DNA from: Candidatus Jordarchaeia archaeon
GTDB lineage: Archaea; Asgardarchaeota; Jordiarchaeia; Jordiarchaeales; Freyrarchaeaceae
Direction of reading: 5' to 3'
DNA: 34,076 bases
NCBI GenBank assembly: GCA_018383835.1
Contig: JAHAWR010000003.1
Location: 1-34,076 of the forward strand
This document shows positions 8,487 to 15,963 of the stretch, piece after piece; the first letter of the stretch is position 1; the number at the start of each line of letters is the position of its first letter. The notes beneath the pieces are model-generated. The model did not search any database. It saw nothing but the letters and a program-made list of their open reading frames with translations, and had not been told where the DNA came from. The translations under genes and the position numbers were made by a program.

Positions 8487-9149
8487 TTATACTTCTTCAT
8501 CGCCAGAGCATACTTTTAGTCCTTTAAAGATAAAGTTTTCACAGTTTTTCATGAATGAAGCAACAATTCTTCTTATCTTCATCTGTACATCCTCTACGGG
8601 AGGGGTGGCGTCGATCACCAGATACCCCTTCTCTTTAGCTCTCTCGAGATAGATTTTCCTAACTCTTTCAAGGAAGCTCTCCTCCTCGAACTTGTCCTTA
8701 AACTTGCTTCCCATCCTCTCCATGGCGGTCTGCGCGTCAACGTCAAGCAGAATTGTTAGGTCTGCGTTTAGCGCCCACTTGTTTATGTCTTCAATCCACT
8801 CCACATCCACGCCCTCAGCGGCTTGGTAGCAAATGGACGACTCAACGTAGCGGTCTGAGACGATGACTTCCCCAGCCTCGATCCTTGGCTTTAACTCACT
8901 CTCTGCGTGCTCCAGCCTGTCTGCTGCAAACAAGAGAGCTAAAGTGGCGGGATGAAAAACTCTCCTTTGCAGCTGCTTGCGTATTAAGGAACCTATCTCT
9001 CCGCTCGTGGGCTCTTTTGTCAGCGAGACAATGTACCCCTCCTCCCTCAGCCATTCTGTGAGCAACTTGGCATGGGTGGTTTTCCCAGCGCCGTCTATTC
9101 CTTCCAAGACGATTAATACTCCACGCTTCAGCCTCTTCAACTCATCCAC
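8487..9149 (-). CDS. tmk: Thymidylate kinase
   Basis: 220 residues. It phosphorylates dTMP to dTDP. The P-loop GIDGAGKT is at 17-24, SDRYVESSICYQAAEG forms the DR(Y/H) substrate motif, and TILLDVDAQTAMERM leads to the lid region. Length is typical. The start is GTG at 9149. A TATA-like AACTTATCTA (9173-9182) predicts transcription from about 9151, so the mRNA is probably leaderless or nearly so; no good ribosome site is seen. Confidence 0.95.
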   Translation of the reverse strand: MDELKRLKRGVLIVLEGIDGAGKTTHAKLLTEWLREEGYIVSLTKEPTSGEIGSLIRKQLQRRVFHPATLALLFAADRLEHAESELKPRIEAGEVIVSDRYVESSICYQAAEGVDVEWIEDINKWALNADLTILLDVDAQTAMERMGSKFKDKFEEESFLERVRKIYLERAKEKGYLVIDATPPVEDVQMKIRRIVASFMKNCENFIFKGLKVCSGDEEV

Positions 9150-9172
9150 CTTAAGGGAATTAACCTAGATAA

Positions 9173-9182
9173 TAGATAAGTT
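9173..9182 (-). promoter_or_regulatory. TATA-like box of tmk
   Basis: AACTTATCTA on the minus strand, about 26 bases upstream of the GTG start, which suggests a leaderless transcript. Confidence 0.4.
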
Positions 9183-9232
9183 TTTTTACTTTCAGGCCCC
9201 CTCAGCAGATCGCCCCTCCATTAGGGGAAAGG

Positions 9233-10006
9233 GTGAAGCCGGTGCCGTTCAACTTAGAGGTTAACAAGTTCAACGTGTTAAAAGTTAAAGATGAATCATT
9301 AGAATTAGAGAGCATTTTAAATGACGTGAAGGGCGCCGTCTGCGTTCAAGGGATGCCTGGAATAGCGAATGTGGGAAAGGCCGTAGTTGAATTCTTAATC
9401 GAGTATAATAATGCGAAGAGAGTGTTTCAGATCCACTTCTCCGACTTTCCCTCGCATGTTTCCGTTGACGATGCCGGGCACGTGAACGCATTGAAGAGCG
9501 AGGTCTACTTTTACCGGGATGAAAGGGCTGGAGGCGACTTTTTCCTCCTGACGGGCGACGCGCAGCCAACCTCGAACATAGGTGTAAACGTCCTTTCAAA
9601 GTATATAGCCAATTTACTGCACGAGTTAAACGTTAAGCTAGTGGTATCATTGGGGGCTATGCCCACCGAGAAGTTAAGTGCCAAGCCACGGGTATTCGCG
9701 GCCGTTACAAGCATCGAACTACTCAAGAAATATGGCAATCTGCCAGGGGTGGAGGTTCTCAGGGAGGGCGTCGTGATTGGGATGAACGGCTTAGTTCCAT
9801 GCATCGCCAGCAGCCTCTACGGCATCAACGGCTTAATTCTGCTCTCAGAAACTCTTGGCATCTTTGAAAAGGATGCTAGGGCGTCTTATACCCTAGCCAA
9901 GATCCTGCGGGACAGTTTTAAGCTAAACATTAACCTTGAAGAGTTCAAGAGTAAGATTGGCCTCACAAACGGTCAGGACGGTGAGCATCTCGGGTACTTA
10001 AGCTAA
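9233..10006 (+). CDS. PAC2-family protein (proteasome assembly chaperone-like)
   Basis: 257 residues of the PAC2/DUF75 family: CVQGMPGIANVGKAVVEFLI near 38-57, HFSDFPSHVSV, LTGDAQP, and the closing helix pattern FEKDARASYTLAKILRDSF. Archaeal members (PbaB-like) are related to the eukaryotic chaperones that assemble proteasome alpha rings, but the role of this protein is inferred from family only. The start is GTG 9233 after AGGGGAAAGG; a second in-frame GTG lies at 9242. Divergent from tmk, convergent with the ADP-dependent kinase gene with 11 bases between the stops. Confidence 0.88.
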   Translation: MKPVPFNLEVNKFNVLKVKDESLELESILNDVKGAVCVQGMPGIANVGKAVVEFLIEYNNAKRVFQIHFSDFPSHVSVDDAGHVNALKSEVYFYRDERAGGDFFLLTGDAQPTSNIGVNVLSKYIANLLHELNVKLVVSLGAMPTEKLSAKPRVFAAVTSIELLKKYGNLPGVEVLREGVVIGMNGLVPCIASSLYGINGLILLSETLGIFEKDARASYTLAKILRDSFKLNINLEEFKSKIGLTNGQDGEHLGYLS

Positions 10007-10017
10007 AGAACTTTAAG

Positions 10018-11466
10018 TTACCCTTTCCCCGAGCTTTTAAGGAGCTGCTCCCCAGCAAGCGCCCCGGAGCATATAGTGTCCCCGAGACCAACAGTAGCCT
10101 TGATCTCCCTCGCAATCATCGAGGGAACAAAAACAACTCCCGGATCCCCTTCTACGAAGCCGTGTTCTAGGAAGAACTTGTAGTTCGCCTCACCCTCCGA
10201 GTCTAATAGAGAGGCCAACTTCTCGTGCTCCCTTATCCCATCTTCGCTTACCTCGAATCTTCCGAGCTTCATCGCCTCCCTAGCCTTACTGATGGTTGGC
10301 GGCGTGCCCGTATCAGCTAACGTAGCTGCAAGCAACGCGCCGAAGAGAAGCGCCATAAACTCCTCCTCTGGGTGAACACCATAGCTTTGCTTTATAATAC
10401 TTATTGAGTATTCCCTTGTGTGGACAAAGACCCTCTTTAAGCGATACTTTTCAATGAGGCCCCTCGCTTTAAGGTACAGCTCAGGCGCCGAGTACGAGCT
10501 TAAGGGTTTAGTATGAGTTGGTGAGTGAAACATGTGCAGCTCTGTTTCGTTAACTCCGACCGAGTCTACGTGGGGAAAAACTAGGCTAAGTACGGCTTTT
10601 CTAACCTCGCTACTGCTAGTGAACCCCATTTCCGCGTGGATGGTAAGCTCTGGGTTAACAGACCTCCACTCCCTGATGAGGTGAGTTGTGCGCCCAGCAA
10701 CATCCCAGCATGTTTCGCCGTTAAGATACTTCTCTCTAAGCAAGTGGTAGCCTGAGACGGCGGCTGCTACCGCCTCCTTAGCCTCTAAAATACTTCCCTC
10801 CCAGAACCCTGGTGCAATCTGAAGGCGCGCGTTTACTTCATCAAAAGTCGCTATAAACCTATTATCCCTAGGTGCTTCAAAGCTTAAGTCTCCTAGGCTC
10901 ACGCTGAGCCCCCTCTTAAACTCGGAAATCCAATGGATTAAGAGAGGATCCCCTGGCCTCGTAGCCTCGCGTGGATGCTTAAAGGTTACTCCTCTATCCG
11001 TGGGGACAGGGATGACGACGTTTTCATCGTAGAAGAGATCAGCCTGCTGGCTTGGAAGCGAAGGAACATTAGGTATCACTCTATGCCCCAGCCTAGCCAA
11101 TATGTTAGTCATGTTACCTCCCTGACCGCCCATGCGCATTTCGTCCCATCCAAGCAGCTTCTCCAGCTTCCTTGAAACATCACTGCTGGTAATAATCCAC
11201 TCTCCACCCACTCCGTCCCTCACGCAAATGAAGAAGCCAGCCAAGAAGTCCTCTAAGGAGTCAACCTTCATTGGGAGGTTAAAAATCCTCTTGGCAACTT
11301 CACTTGGCGAGACATGCCTCATTAATCGTTCAACGTCCTCCCTGCAAACGTGCTTGACCGCATCTATGTTAACGTTAAATCCAACTATGAACTTAAGGCT
11401 TCTACTAGCTTGGGCAACAGTCTCCAAGCTGCGGCTATAAGCCTCAACCCATCTCTTTCGCCTCAA
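10018..11466 (-). CDS. ADP-dependent phosphofructokinase/glucokinase
   Basis: 482 residues, normal for the ADP-dependent sugar kinase family. It transfers phosphate from ADP to fructose-6-phosphate or glucose in the modified Embden-Meyerhof pathway. Seen: FNVNIDAVKH near the N-terminus (substrate site), RMGGQGGNMTNIL (the family GGQ(A/G)G motif), SVGVNETEL, and the catalytic GLGD (D463) followed by TICSGA. Sequence alone does not separate PFK from glucokinase. TTG at 11466 has GGAGGA nine bases upstream. Probably cotranscribed with the upstream radical-SAM gene, 34 bases away, across an AT palindromic repeat. Confidence 0.92.
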   Translation of the reverse strand: MRRKRWVEAYSRSLETVAQASRSLKFIVGFNVNIDAVKHVCREDVERLMRHVSPSEVAKRIFNLPMKVDSLEDFLAGFFICVRDGVGGEWIITSSDVSRKLEKLLGWDEMRMGGQGGNMTNILARLGHRVIPNVPSLPSQQADLFYDENVVIPVPTDRGVTFKHPREATRPGDPLLIHWISEFKRGLSVSLGDLSFEAPRDNRFIATFDEVNARLQIAPGFWEGSILEAKEAVAAAVSGYHLLREKYLNGETCWDVAGRTTHLIREWRSVNPELTIHAEMGFTSSSEVRKAVLSLVFPHVDSVGVNETELHMFHSPTHTKPLSSYSAPELYLKARGLIEKYRLKRVFVHTREYSISIIKQSYGVHPEEEFMALLFGALLAATLADTGTPPTISKAREAMKLGRFEVSEDGIREHEKLASLLDSEGEANYKFFLEHGFVEGDPGVVFVPSMIAREIKATVGLGDTICSGALAGEQLLKSSGKG

Positions 11467-11480
11467 GGAGAAGTTCCTCC

Positions 11481-11508
11481 ACTAATATATTAGTAATATA
11501 TTAGTAAT
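11481..11508. repeat. Tandem AT palindrome, 11-bp period
   Basis: Two abutting copies of TAATATATTAG (11483-11493 and 11494-11504) followed by TAAT. The 14-mer at 11481-11494 is a perfect palindrome. The repeat sits between the radical-SAM and ADP-kinase genes and contains the stop codon of the former (11501-11503). One-turn spacing of two palindromic cores could be an operator or a duplicated TATA; it is too close to the TTG at 11466 for an ordinary TATA-to-start distance. Confidence 0.6.
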
Positions 11509-12637
11509 CTGCAAGCAGGTGCACGTTTCCTATGTTAACATTGACTAGCCCCTCCTCCTTCGCGGCAGCAGCACACTCTAGGGCAAGCCTCCTACTCGTC
11601 GTTGGAAGATCATCCATGACGTAATGAGGGTGAAACGCGAGCAGGGAGTAGGGTATCTCCGGGTCTACGTCGGCTATGAATCCCGCTATACAGCGCACTT
11701 CCTCAACGTCTATGTACCCCGGCACGAGGAGAGTGCTCGCCACCAAGAAGGGGGGCTCAGGCGCCTTCCTCATGAAAATCTTTAGCCTTGAAAAGTTGTC
11801 CAGTGTACGTTTGTTCGTCGCCCCGCAGAGGGCAACATTTAACGGTTCACTCCATGCCTTCAAGTCGAACTTTATGCAGCCCCCCGTTTCGTAGGCCAAC
11901 AAAGCAGCCTTCTTCAGAAGCGGCCAGCTCATGGTCCCGTTAGTCTCCCAGCAAACCCTCACTATCCTCTTCCACTCATCCGCTCTCCTTATAGCCAGCT
12001 CGCTGGTCTTAATTGAGTGAGGCATCTGAACCGCCGGGTCCCCCCCAAAATAGCAGATGCAGGAAACCTTTTCATTACACTTACCAGCCAGCTCCCATGC
12101 ACTCACCGACGGCTTAAGGCTTCTGGCATGCTCACGAAAAGTCCAGTTCTGGCAGAAAAGGCAATCATACGAGCATGCAGCGTAGAAAACCGCCAAGTTG
12201 AAGTAGCCGTACTCAGCGTTAGGCCTGTAGGAATATCTTGGAAAGCCTGCCCCCGTGCATCCAGGGCAAACCCACGCGGCAACACAGTTTGTCGGGAGCG
12301 GGTCATAGTACCATTCCAGCAAGCCCTCCGAGGGGGTTCCTCTAAGCCGAACTAGTCTTCCACCTCTATTCTCGACTAGGCCACAGTAGCCCCGCCCTCC
12401 TTCGGGAATAACGCACTCGTTAACGCAAAGCCGGCACGTAGCCCCGCTCCTACCCCTCGGTGGGAATGGAGGCAGACCAAAGTAGCTGCGCTTCTCGGCA
12501 TGAACCCGCATGGCAATCGGGAGCGCATCTTCAGCTCTCTCCCTCAAGCAGGAACCGCACACGGCAAGGTTCGCCGAGATCAACATGCTCTCCTTACCGC
12601 AGACGACGCACTTAGCAGGCTTCTTCCAAGAGAAAAT
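11501..12637 (-). CDS. AmmeMemoRadiSam-like radical-SAM protein, probable ATT start
   Basis: Radical-SAM enzyme with the canonical cluster motif CSYDCLFCQNW (C138, C142, C145 counted from the ATG at 12586). It has an upstream zinc/Fe-S-like region CRLCVNEC...GYC and another pair CPGC at 107-110. The order of motifs resembles the radical-SAM member of the AMMECR1-Memo-radical-SAM group. Substrate unknown. The ATG at 12586 would give 361 residues, but 17 codons upstream are open and encode AKCVVCGKES, which pairs with CGSC after the ATG to make a complete zinc knuckle. No ATG, GTG or TTG exists there. ATT at 12637 lies 5 bases after GGGAGGGG (12643-12650), so I extend the gene to it. AMMECR1 itself lies at 15964-16602. 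Confidence 0.8.
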   Translation of the reverse strand: MFSWKKPAKCVVCGKESMLISANLAVCGSCLRERAEDALPIAMRVHAEKRSYFGLPPFPPRGRSGATCRLCVNECVIPEGGRGYCGLVENRGGRLVRLRGTPSEGLLEWYYDPLPTNCVAAWVCPGCTGAGFPRYSYRPNAEYGYFNLAVFYAACSYDCLFCQNWTFREHARSLKPSVSAWELAGKCNEKVSCICYFGGDPAVQMPHSIKTSELAIRRADEWKRIVRVCWETNGTMSWPLLKKAALLAYETGGCIKFDLKAWSEPLNVALCGATNKRTLDNFSRLKIFMRKAPEPPFLVASTLLVPGYIDVEEVRCIAGFIADVDPEIPYSLLAFHPHYVMDDLPTTSRRLALECAAAAKEEGLVNVNIGNVHLLADY

Positions 12638-12729
12638 AATAACCCCTCCCTTTCACCCTTTACTAACGTACTCCGCTTAATAAAGGAAATGAGAAAAAGG
12701 AAATCTAAATATTTGTATCAACTGCTCAG

Positions 12730-13230
12730 TCACTCTGCTTCCTCAACAATCCTCTTACTCATAAGGTAGGCGTCCTCCCCGTCATGATAGTATCCTCTAA
12801 TAGTCTTCACTATAATGAACCCCATCTTCTTGTAGAGGTTTATAGCTGGTTCGTTGGAAACTCTGACCTCCAAGATAGCCTCCTCTGCTCCATACTCTTT
12901 CATGGCTCTGAGTCCCCACTTCAAAAGCATCTTACCTATACCTTTCCTTCTATGCTCAGGCATCACAGCTATAGATACAACGTGCCCCTTTTTCACGAGG
13001 CGGAAAGGAGACGGGTTAAAGGAGGACATCCCCTTCTCGATCCTGTTCATAATGTATCCCACAATCTCTCCATCGACTTCAGCCACTATGAAGCATCCCG
13101 GATAACGCTCCAGTAAATGCTGGAAGAAATAGTACGGGTAATTCTCAGGCAGGCAAATTCTGTTTATCTCGACAACTCTGAACAGGTCCTCATGGCGCGC
13201 CTCCCTAACCACAACGGCCTTCTCCTGCAA
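12730..13230 (-). CDS. rimI: RimI/Ard1-type N-terminal acetyltransferase
   Basis: 166-residue GNAT-fold enzyme. The acetyl-CoA site is V(S)IAVMPEHRRKGIGKMLLKWG, followed by EAILEVRVSNEPAINLYKKMGF, the usual motif A/B order. The combination is typical of archaeal N-alpha-acetyltransferases of the Ard1/Nat group, which acetylate protein N-termini. TTG at 13230 has GGAGG nine bases upstream (13239-13243) and a TATA-like TATATTTA at 13281-13289. First gene of a probable minus-strand cluster with the radical-SAM and ADP-kinase genes. Confidence 0.93.
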   Translation of the reverse strand: MQEKAVVVREARHEDLFRVVEINRICLPENYPYYFFQHLLERYPGCFIVAEVDGEIVGYIMNRIEKGMSSFNPSPFRLVKKGHVVSIAVMPEHRRKGIGKMLLKWGLRAMKEYGAEEAILEVRVSNEPAINLYKKMGFIIVKTIRGYYHDGEDAYLMSKRIVEEAE

Positions 13231-13280
13231 TCCCTAAGCCTCCAGTACGTTGCGCCGTCTTTCATGATGGTATCTCGTCT

Positions 13281-13289
13281 TAAATATAC
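13281..13289 (-). promoter_or_regulatory. TATA box of the rimI-like gene
   Basis: GGTATATTTAAG on the minus strand, predicting transcription from about 13259 with a ~29-base leader that contains GGAGG. Confidence 0.5.
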
Positions 13290-13400
13290 CTTCCGTTTAA
13301 CCTGTCTAAAATACCAAAAGCTTGAAAAGACTACAAACAAGCCACCCATAATTGCGGCGGCCACAATGGTAATTTTGAAACTAAAACCTAAGTATGTCCT

Positions 13401-13550
13401 CTACATGAAACCATTGTGGGGTTCATAGATTTTTCGTCCCTCCCCTCTCGCCTCTACGACCAGAGGATCGCTGAGGCCTTTCACCGCCAACGGTAACAGT
13501 AAAGGACAGCCATGAGCTTCGTGGAATTGCCAAAGAATCCTTAACTGCAC
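13401..13550 (-). CDS. Possible 49-residue protein
   Basis: The 430-base gap between the rimI-like gene and the zinc-ribbon gene contains this short minus-strand frame starting at GTG 13550. The peptide (QLRILWQFHEAHGCPLLLPL...EARGEGRKIYEPHNGFM) has a protein-like composition and third-base pattern, unlike the Ser/Phe-rich stretch that a longer reading would add upstream. No clear ribosome site. The AT-rich box at 13606-13615 could serve both strands. Family not recognised; it may be chance. Confidence 0.3.
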   Translation of the reverse strand: MQLRILWQFHEAHGCPLLLPLAVKGLSDPLVVEARGEGRKIYEPHNGFM

Positions 13551-13605
13551 CGGTGTAAGTCTGAAGAAAATGTTAAGTGAAAGAAAGAAAGAAAAAGAAA
13601 ATAAG

Positions 13606-13615
13606 TTTAAATATG
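13606..13615 (+). promoter_or_regulatory. TATA box of the zinc-ribbon gene
   Basis: TTTAAATATG predicts a start of transcription near 13637, which makes the upstream ATG at 13570 untranslatable and supports the start at 13663. Preceded by a purine-rich AAAGAAAGAAAG tract. Confidence 0.5.
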
Positions 13616-13662
13616 AAATAAAAGAAAGGAGATGGAGAAGGACCGATGAGGAGGATATGATC

Positions 13663-13821
13663 ATGAGCGAAGTAACTCCTTCACGCGTAAAATGTCCCAA
13701 GTGTGGTAGCATCGACGTGAAGCAAGTGGAAGACAAAAGCAAGGTGATCAGCTACACTGGAGGACAGCCGATATATAAGAAAGTGTGGAAGTGCAAGAAG
13801 TGCGGCGAGACATGGGGATAA
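13663..13821 (+). CDS. Small zinc-ribbon protein
   Basis: 52 residues with two zinc knuckles, KCPKCGS and KCKKCGETW, separated by ~28 residues with YTGGQPIYKKVW between them. This is the layout of the TFIIS/Rpb9-type zinc ribbon, reduced to a single domain. Function unknown; such proteins often bind nucleic acid or act as adaptors. GGAGG at 13650-13654 lies 8 bases before the ATG at 13663, preferred over ATG 13657 (too close) and ATG 13570 (upstream of the predicted TATA). It precedes the membrane-protein gene by 12 bases, so the two are probably cotranscribed. Confidence 0.8.
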   Translation: MSEVTPSRVKCPKCGSIDVKQVEDKSKVISYTGGQPIYKKVWKCKKCGETWG

Positions 13822-13833
13822 GCTGACTGCTAG

Positions 13834-14652
13834 GTGGTTAAGCTGATAAATGCCATCAGTGAATGCCGGTTTTTTTCTATTCCACCTTTATTGCTTAGTG
13901 GCTTCTTCGCATGGTACGTTTACTTATTCGTTAGCCCGTACCTCTCATACGTGCTTGAGCCAGCTTATCTGTTCTGGGATCTTTTAATGCTGCAGATGAA
14001 TCCTCTGGCTTGGGGTATGTTTTGTTTCTCAAACTTCTTTCCTGGCGGTGATCTAGGCGTGTATTTTGCAGTGTTTCTTGTCAGCATTTTCGGTAACATC
14101 TCCATAGTTTTCCCAGTGCCATACGTTATTTTTTTGTGGTTTTTAGTTATTTTCAGGGTCTGGATTAACCCCTTGCTTTTGGGGGTTGCGGCAGGTAGTG
14201 GAGCTGCTATAGGTGAGACTTCAGCTTGGCTCCTGGGGAGGGGGACGGCTAAGGCATTGGAAGACACGCAGTATGGTCAGCAGCTTAAGCGCTACGGCGC
14301 CCTCATAGAGCGAGGATGGGGGATACCGCTAATTATACTCTTCGCAGCGACCCCCCTACCTGACGACGCTCTTCTTTTAGCCTTAGGAATGATGGAGTAC
14401 TCCTACAAGAAAACTATTCTGGGATATTTCGTAGGAAAAATCATAATGTGCGTTATGATATCATACGCCGCGCGGGCGTTTTCGACGACTAGAATCTTCG
14501 GGAAAACCATCCTCGAATGGTACTCGGGGGAAGCGGGATTAACCACAATGCTCGCCAGTATAACCATCATGATCCTGATTTTTGTTGCCTTATTGTTTGT
14601 CGATTGGGGGAAAGTCTACCGAAAGGCGAAAGAACTAGTGAGCAATATTTAA
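13834..14652 (+). CDS. VTT/DedA-like (SNARE-associated fold) membrane protein
   Basis: 272 residues with about six membrane segments. Around 130-220 it carries the VTT/DedA signature: GSGAAIGETSAWLLGRG, then FAATPLPDDALLLALGMMEY and GYFVGKIIMCVM, including the re-entrant G..GE and the P(L/I)PDD motifs. Family members act in membrane lipid handling; bacterial DedA proteins and eukaryotic VMP1/TMEM41B have lipid scramblase or flippase activity. Whether this one does is inference. The GTG start lies 12 bases after the zinc-ribbon stop with no strong ribosome site, which suggests coupling. A perfect hairpin follows the stop. Confidence 0.82.
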   Translation: MVKLINAISECRFFSIPPLLLSGFFAWYVYLFVSPYLSYVLEPAYLFWDLLMLQMNPLAWGMFCFSNFFPGGDLGVYFAVFLVSIFGNISIVFPVPYVIFLWFLVIFRVWINPLLLGVAAGSGAAIGETSAWLLGRGTAKALEDTQYGQQLKRYGALIERGWGIPLIILFAATPLPDDALLLALGMMEYSYKKTILGYFVGKIIMCVMISYAARAFSTTRIFGKTILEWYSGEAGLTTMLASITIMILIFVALLFVDWGKVYRKAKELVSNI

Positions 14653-14675
14653 GGGCACATTCCTAAGTCACTCAA

Positions 14676-14695
14676 GGCTTTTTTCTAAAAAAGCC
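14676..14695 (+). terminator. Perfect 9-bp hairpin with T-run
   Basis: GGCTTTTTT-CT-AAAAAAGCC starts 24 bases after the stop of the membrane-protein gene. The T6 tract fits archaeal termination, and the symmetry may add to it. Confidence 0.5.
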
Positions 14696-14705
14696 AGCCT
14701 TAAAG

Positions 14706-14828
14706 ATGTTTCACGTCGCTCCTTCCATTAGCTTCATAGTCGCCGCGTCGCTCTTCTTATTATGCGTCTCATACATAAAACGGTTGAGGTTCCGCGTCGC
14801 CGCAGATTCATTTACTCTTTACCTCTGA
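14706..14828 (+). CDS. Possible 40-residue single-span membrane protein
   Basis: An ATG frame in the gap before S6e encodes a hydrophobic segment SFIVAASLFLLCVSYI followed by KRLRFR, the shape of a small N-out/C-in membrane protein. No ribosome site is visible and the preceding hairpin may end transcription, so this could be chance. No family recognised. Confidence 0.3.
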   Translation: MFHVAPSISFIVAASLFLLCVSYIKRLRFRVAADSFTLYL

Positions 14829-14844
14829 AAGTATGTTCCAAGAA

Positions 14845-14924
14845 ATTTATAAATTTAAATTCAGCTTTCACACCCTTAGTCTCTAGCTCGGGTTAGTTTT
14901 CTCCTGGGCGTTTACTTTATAAAA
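14845..14924 (+). promoter_or_regulatory. Two TATA-like boxes upstream of S6e
   Basis: TTTATAAATTT at 14845-14855 and CTTTATAAAA at 14915-14924. The second predicts transcription from about 14946 and a ~28-base leader to the GTG at 14974, with GGGAGTGG at 14959-14966 as ribosome site. With the terminator and the doubtful small frame these account for the 320-base gap. Confidence 0.55.
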
Positions 14925-14973
14925 GGGATGCTTTACTCTGAGTCTTACAAGAGTGTGTGGGAGTGGTTGGAAA

Positions 14974-15387
14974 GTGAAGCGCGCGAAAGACGAGTATGTA
15001 CATAGGCTGGTTATAAGCGACCCTGAGACGGGTAGGAGCGTCACGGTGGGTGTTGATGATGTGAAGTTTAGGAGCCTAATAGATGTGAAGGTAGGCGAGA
15101 TAGTTAAGGGAGACCCTCTAGGCTTGGTTGGCTACGAGTTGCAGGTCACCGGAGGCTCCGACAAGGATGGCTTTCCCATGAGAACTGACATTGAGGGATC
15201 GGGGCGCAAGAGAGTGCTGCTCAGCACAGGTCCCGGGTTTAAGCCCAGAAGGAAAGGCGAACGGAGGAGAAAGCTGGTTAGGGGGAACACTATATCAGAT
15301 GACATATATCAGGTGAACATGAAGGTTGTGAAGAAGGGGGCTAAGGATGTTTTTAAGACTGAAGAAGCCGCCCCCTCTGAATCCTAG
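14974..15387 (+). CDS. rps6e: Small-subunit ribosomal protein S6e
   Basis: 137 residues from GTG 14974. Family features: LVISDPETGRS near the N-terminus, GDPLGLVGYELQVTGGSDKDGFPMR, and LSTGPGFKPRRKGERRRKLVRGNTIS, all strongly conserved in S6e of the 30S subunit. A GTG at 14953 would add seven residues (CGSGW...), but it lies only a few bases after the predicted transcription start and lacks a ribosome site. The Lys/Glu/Ser-rich C-terminal tail is short and variable. Its stop overlaps the next gene's start by one base (TAGTG). Confidence 0.96.
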   Translation: MKRAKDEYVHRLVISDPETGRSVTVGVDDVKFRSLIDVKVGEIVKGDPLGLVGYELQVTGGSDKDGFPMRTDIEGSGRKRVLLSTGPGFKPRRKGERRRKLVRGNTISDDIYQVNMKVVKKGAKDVFKTEEAAPSES

Positions 15388-15902
15388 TGCTCCAGCTCCT
15401 TTGTGGGGTGCTCGTCATTACCCTGTTTGTCTGTGACGCTATGCTTGGTAGAGTTTGCCGCTGGTTAAGGCTCCTGGGGTATGTAGCCTATTATGATCTT
15501 GGAAGAGATGATGAATCCTTGCTTGAAATGGTTGAAACATCTGAGAGGGTTCTCTTAACCAGAGACCTGAACCTTTACAGGCGTGCTCTGAAACGCGGCG
15601 TCAGGGCTTTCTACGTTGAAGGCGACGACTTCTATGACCAGCTTTGGAGTGTTGCCCGTGAGTTTAAGCTGAGGCTGGAGATCGACCCTGAGCGCTCATT
15701 TTGCCCAAGGTGTGGGGGGAAAATAAGAGGTGCGAGGAGGGAAGAGGTTGCTGGTTTTGTTTCTCTGAGCACGCTGGAAAGATACGAGGAGTTCTGGGTT
15801 TGCACGTCTTGCGGTAAAGTTTACTGGAAGGGTGCAATGTGGAGGTCGATGAATAGAGTGCTGGAAAAAATTAAATCTAAGATTCTTCTTACACCTCGCT
15901 GA
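15387..15902 (+). CDS. Mut7-C family RNase (PIN-like plus zinc ribbon)
   Basis: 171 residues. CDAMLGRVCRWLRLLGY is the start of the Mut7-C (DUF82) domain; D17 and the TRD motif (VLLTRDLNLYRRA) supply PIN-type acidic residues. A zinc ribbon CPRCGGK...CTSCGKVYW follows, ending in the typical WKGAMWRSM helix. Predicted RNA-cleaving; substrate unknown. GTG at 15387 overlaps the S6e stop, suggesting translational coupling. A GTG at 15408 would remove the hydrophobic leader and sits closer to the family's usual N-terminus. Confidence 0.85.
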   Translation: MLQLLCGVLVITLFVCDAMLGRVCRWLRLLGYVAYYDLGRDDESLLEMVETSERVLLTRDLNLYRRALKRGVRAFYVEGDDFYDQLWSVAREFKLRLEIDPERSFCPRCGGKIRGARREEVAGFVSLSTLERYEEFWVCTSCGKVYWKGAMWRSMNRVLEKIKSKILLTPR

Positions 15903-15904
15903 GA

Positions 15905-15915
15905 AATATTTAAAG
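15905..15915 (+). promoter_or_regulatory. TATA box of the AMMECR1 gene
   Basis: AATATTTAAAG predicts a transcription start near 15936, about 28 bases before the TTG at 15964; it probably serves AMMECR1, the glycosyltransferase and nadC. Confidence 0.5.
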
Positions 15916-15963
15916 TTTAATTTAGCAGTATTTTTCAGTTAATGCTCCAGAGGGCGGGTTTGG

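Noticed and set aside
13164..13364. Small hydrophobic minus-strand frame (AAAIMGGLFVVFSSFWYF...)
   Set aside because: It overlaps the rimI-like gene's promoter, ribosome site and start in another frame. The hydrophobic run probably reflects the AT-rich promoter.
13570..13662. N-terminal extension of the zinc-ribbon protein to ATG 13570
   Set aside because: It is Lys/Glu/Arg-rich from a purine tract, lies mostly upstream of the TATA-like box at 13606-13615, and lacks a ribosome site.
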